A DNA stretch of 5,521 nucleotides from an uncultured Mycoplasma sp. (GTDB lineage: Bacteria > Bacillota_I > Bacilli_A > RF39 > UBA660), in assembly GCA_947388575.1 (NCBI GenBank), contig CANDSI010000087.1:1-5521 (forward strand), in the 5' to 3' direction. This document shows positions 5,140-5,521 of this stretch, in pieces (position 1 is the first letter of the stretch; every line of letters starts with the position of its first letter). The notes under the pieces were generated by a model, which worked only from the letters and a program-made list of their open reading frames with translations, made no database searches and was not told the DNA's origin. The position numbers and the translations under genes were made by a program.

Positions 5140-5521
5140 ATGCTTTGGAATCCTTGGCATGGCTGTCATAAATGTAGTCCAGGATGTCTTAATTGTTATG
5201 TATATTTTTTAGATAGTAAAAGAGATAAAGATTCTAATATTGTAACTAAAAACATAACTAATTTTAATTTACCTTTAAAAAAATCGCGAAATGGTGAATA
5301 TAAAATACCAGCAGAAACTGAAGTAGCAACTTGTTTTACTTCTGATTTTTTCATTGAAGAAGCTGACGAATGGCGAAGTGATGCTTGGGAAATTATTAAA
5401 AAAAGACCAGATGTTAATTTTTTAATATGCACTAAAAGAATAGAGCGTTTTTATAAAAACTTACCAAGTGATTGGGGCTTAGGATATGATAATGTTATAA
5501 TTGCCGTTACTGCTGAAAATC
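5140..5521 (+). CDS. DUF5131 (phage Gp37/Gp68-like) family protein, 3' end missing
   Basis: The first 127 residues are visible before the right edge. The N-terminus MLWNPWHGCHKCSPGCLNCY is the hallmark of the DUF5131 / Gp37-Gp68 family, whose function is unknown. C9, C16 and C19 are the usual family cysteines. C12 is an added one that makes CX3CX2C (C12, C16, C19), the spacing used by radical SAM enzymes to hold a 4Fe-4S cluster; whether it does so here is inference. Further recognisable blocks are CFTSDFFIEEADEWR (65-79), FLICTKRIERF (94-104) and LPSDWGLGYDNV (108-119). ATG 5140 is preceded by AAGGTGGTG (5126-5134), about 6 nt away, and matches the usual start of the clostridial family members as I recall them. 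The gene is divergent from the toxin mRNA. Relatives occur in phages as well as chromosomes, so mobile origin is possible but nothing else here shows it. Confidence 0.88.
   Translation, partial: MLWNPWHGCHKCSPGCLNCYVYFLDSKRDKDSNIVTKNITNFNLPLKKSRNGEYKIPAETEVATCFTSDFFIEEADEWRSDAWEIIKKRPDVNFLICTKRIERFYKNLPSDWGLGYDNVIIAVTAEN

Noticed and set aside
5196..5432. Minus-strand 78-residue ORF
   Set aside because: It lies wholly opposite the DUF5131 gene, whose frame is supported by family motifs. It has no matching ribosome binding site or recognisable product, so it is an antisense shadow.

Overview
The window is AT-rich DNA with strong AGGAGG-type ribosome binding sites and TTG as well as ATG starts. 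The families present (BceB-type permease, VanZ-RDD, YxeA, DUF5131) point to a low-GC Firmicute, most likely a member of Clostridia. I cannot name the genus from this sequence alone.

Bases 1-4006 are a tight run of plus-strand genes. They are the 3' nine-tenths or more of a BceB-type peptide-antibiotic ABC permease (its true start lies left of the window), an unlisted 43-residue single-span membrane protein, a VanZ-RDD fusion membrane protein, a YxeA-family small secreted or anchored protein, and a receiver-only response regulator. Gaps are 1 nt, 26 nt, a 4-nt overlap and 3 nt. A BceB-like permease followed by YxeA recalls the yxdLM-yxeA arrangement of Bacillus subtilis, so the block is plausibly a cell-envelope or antimicrobial-peptide response locus. 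A 9-bp hairpin sits on the stop of the 43-residue gene, just before the VanZ start, which has no visible Shine-Dalgarno sequence.

Bases 4007-4227 hold a possible out-of-frame coding remnant, then a very good extended -10 promoter (TTGATA, 17 nt, TATACT) that probably drives the next gene. Bases 4228-4758 encode a 2H phosphoesterase (LigT / 2'-5' RNA ligase-like) with both HxT motifs.

Bases 4759-5139 look like an intergenic gap but hold the most interesting object: what reads as a complete, compact type I toxin-antitoxin locus. On the minus strand a promoter, a 55-nt leader whose Shine-Dalgarno is locked in a hairpin, a 27-residue hydrophobic peptide gene and a terminator define a roughly 220-nt mRNA. 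On the plus strand a convergent promoter, three hairpins and a terminator define a roughly 110-nt RNA antisense to the 3' untranslated part of that mRNA. The first 14 nt of the toxin mRNA can pair with its own 3' end, as in the fold-back of hok and aapA mRNAs. I recognise no known toxin family in the peptide.

Bases 5140-5521 begin a DUF5131 (phage Gp37/Gp68-like) gene with a CX3CX2C cysteine motif; it runs off the right edge and is divergent from the toxin gene.
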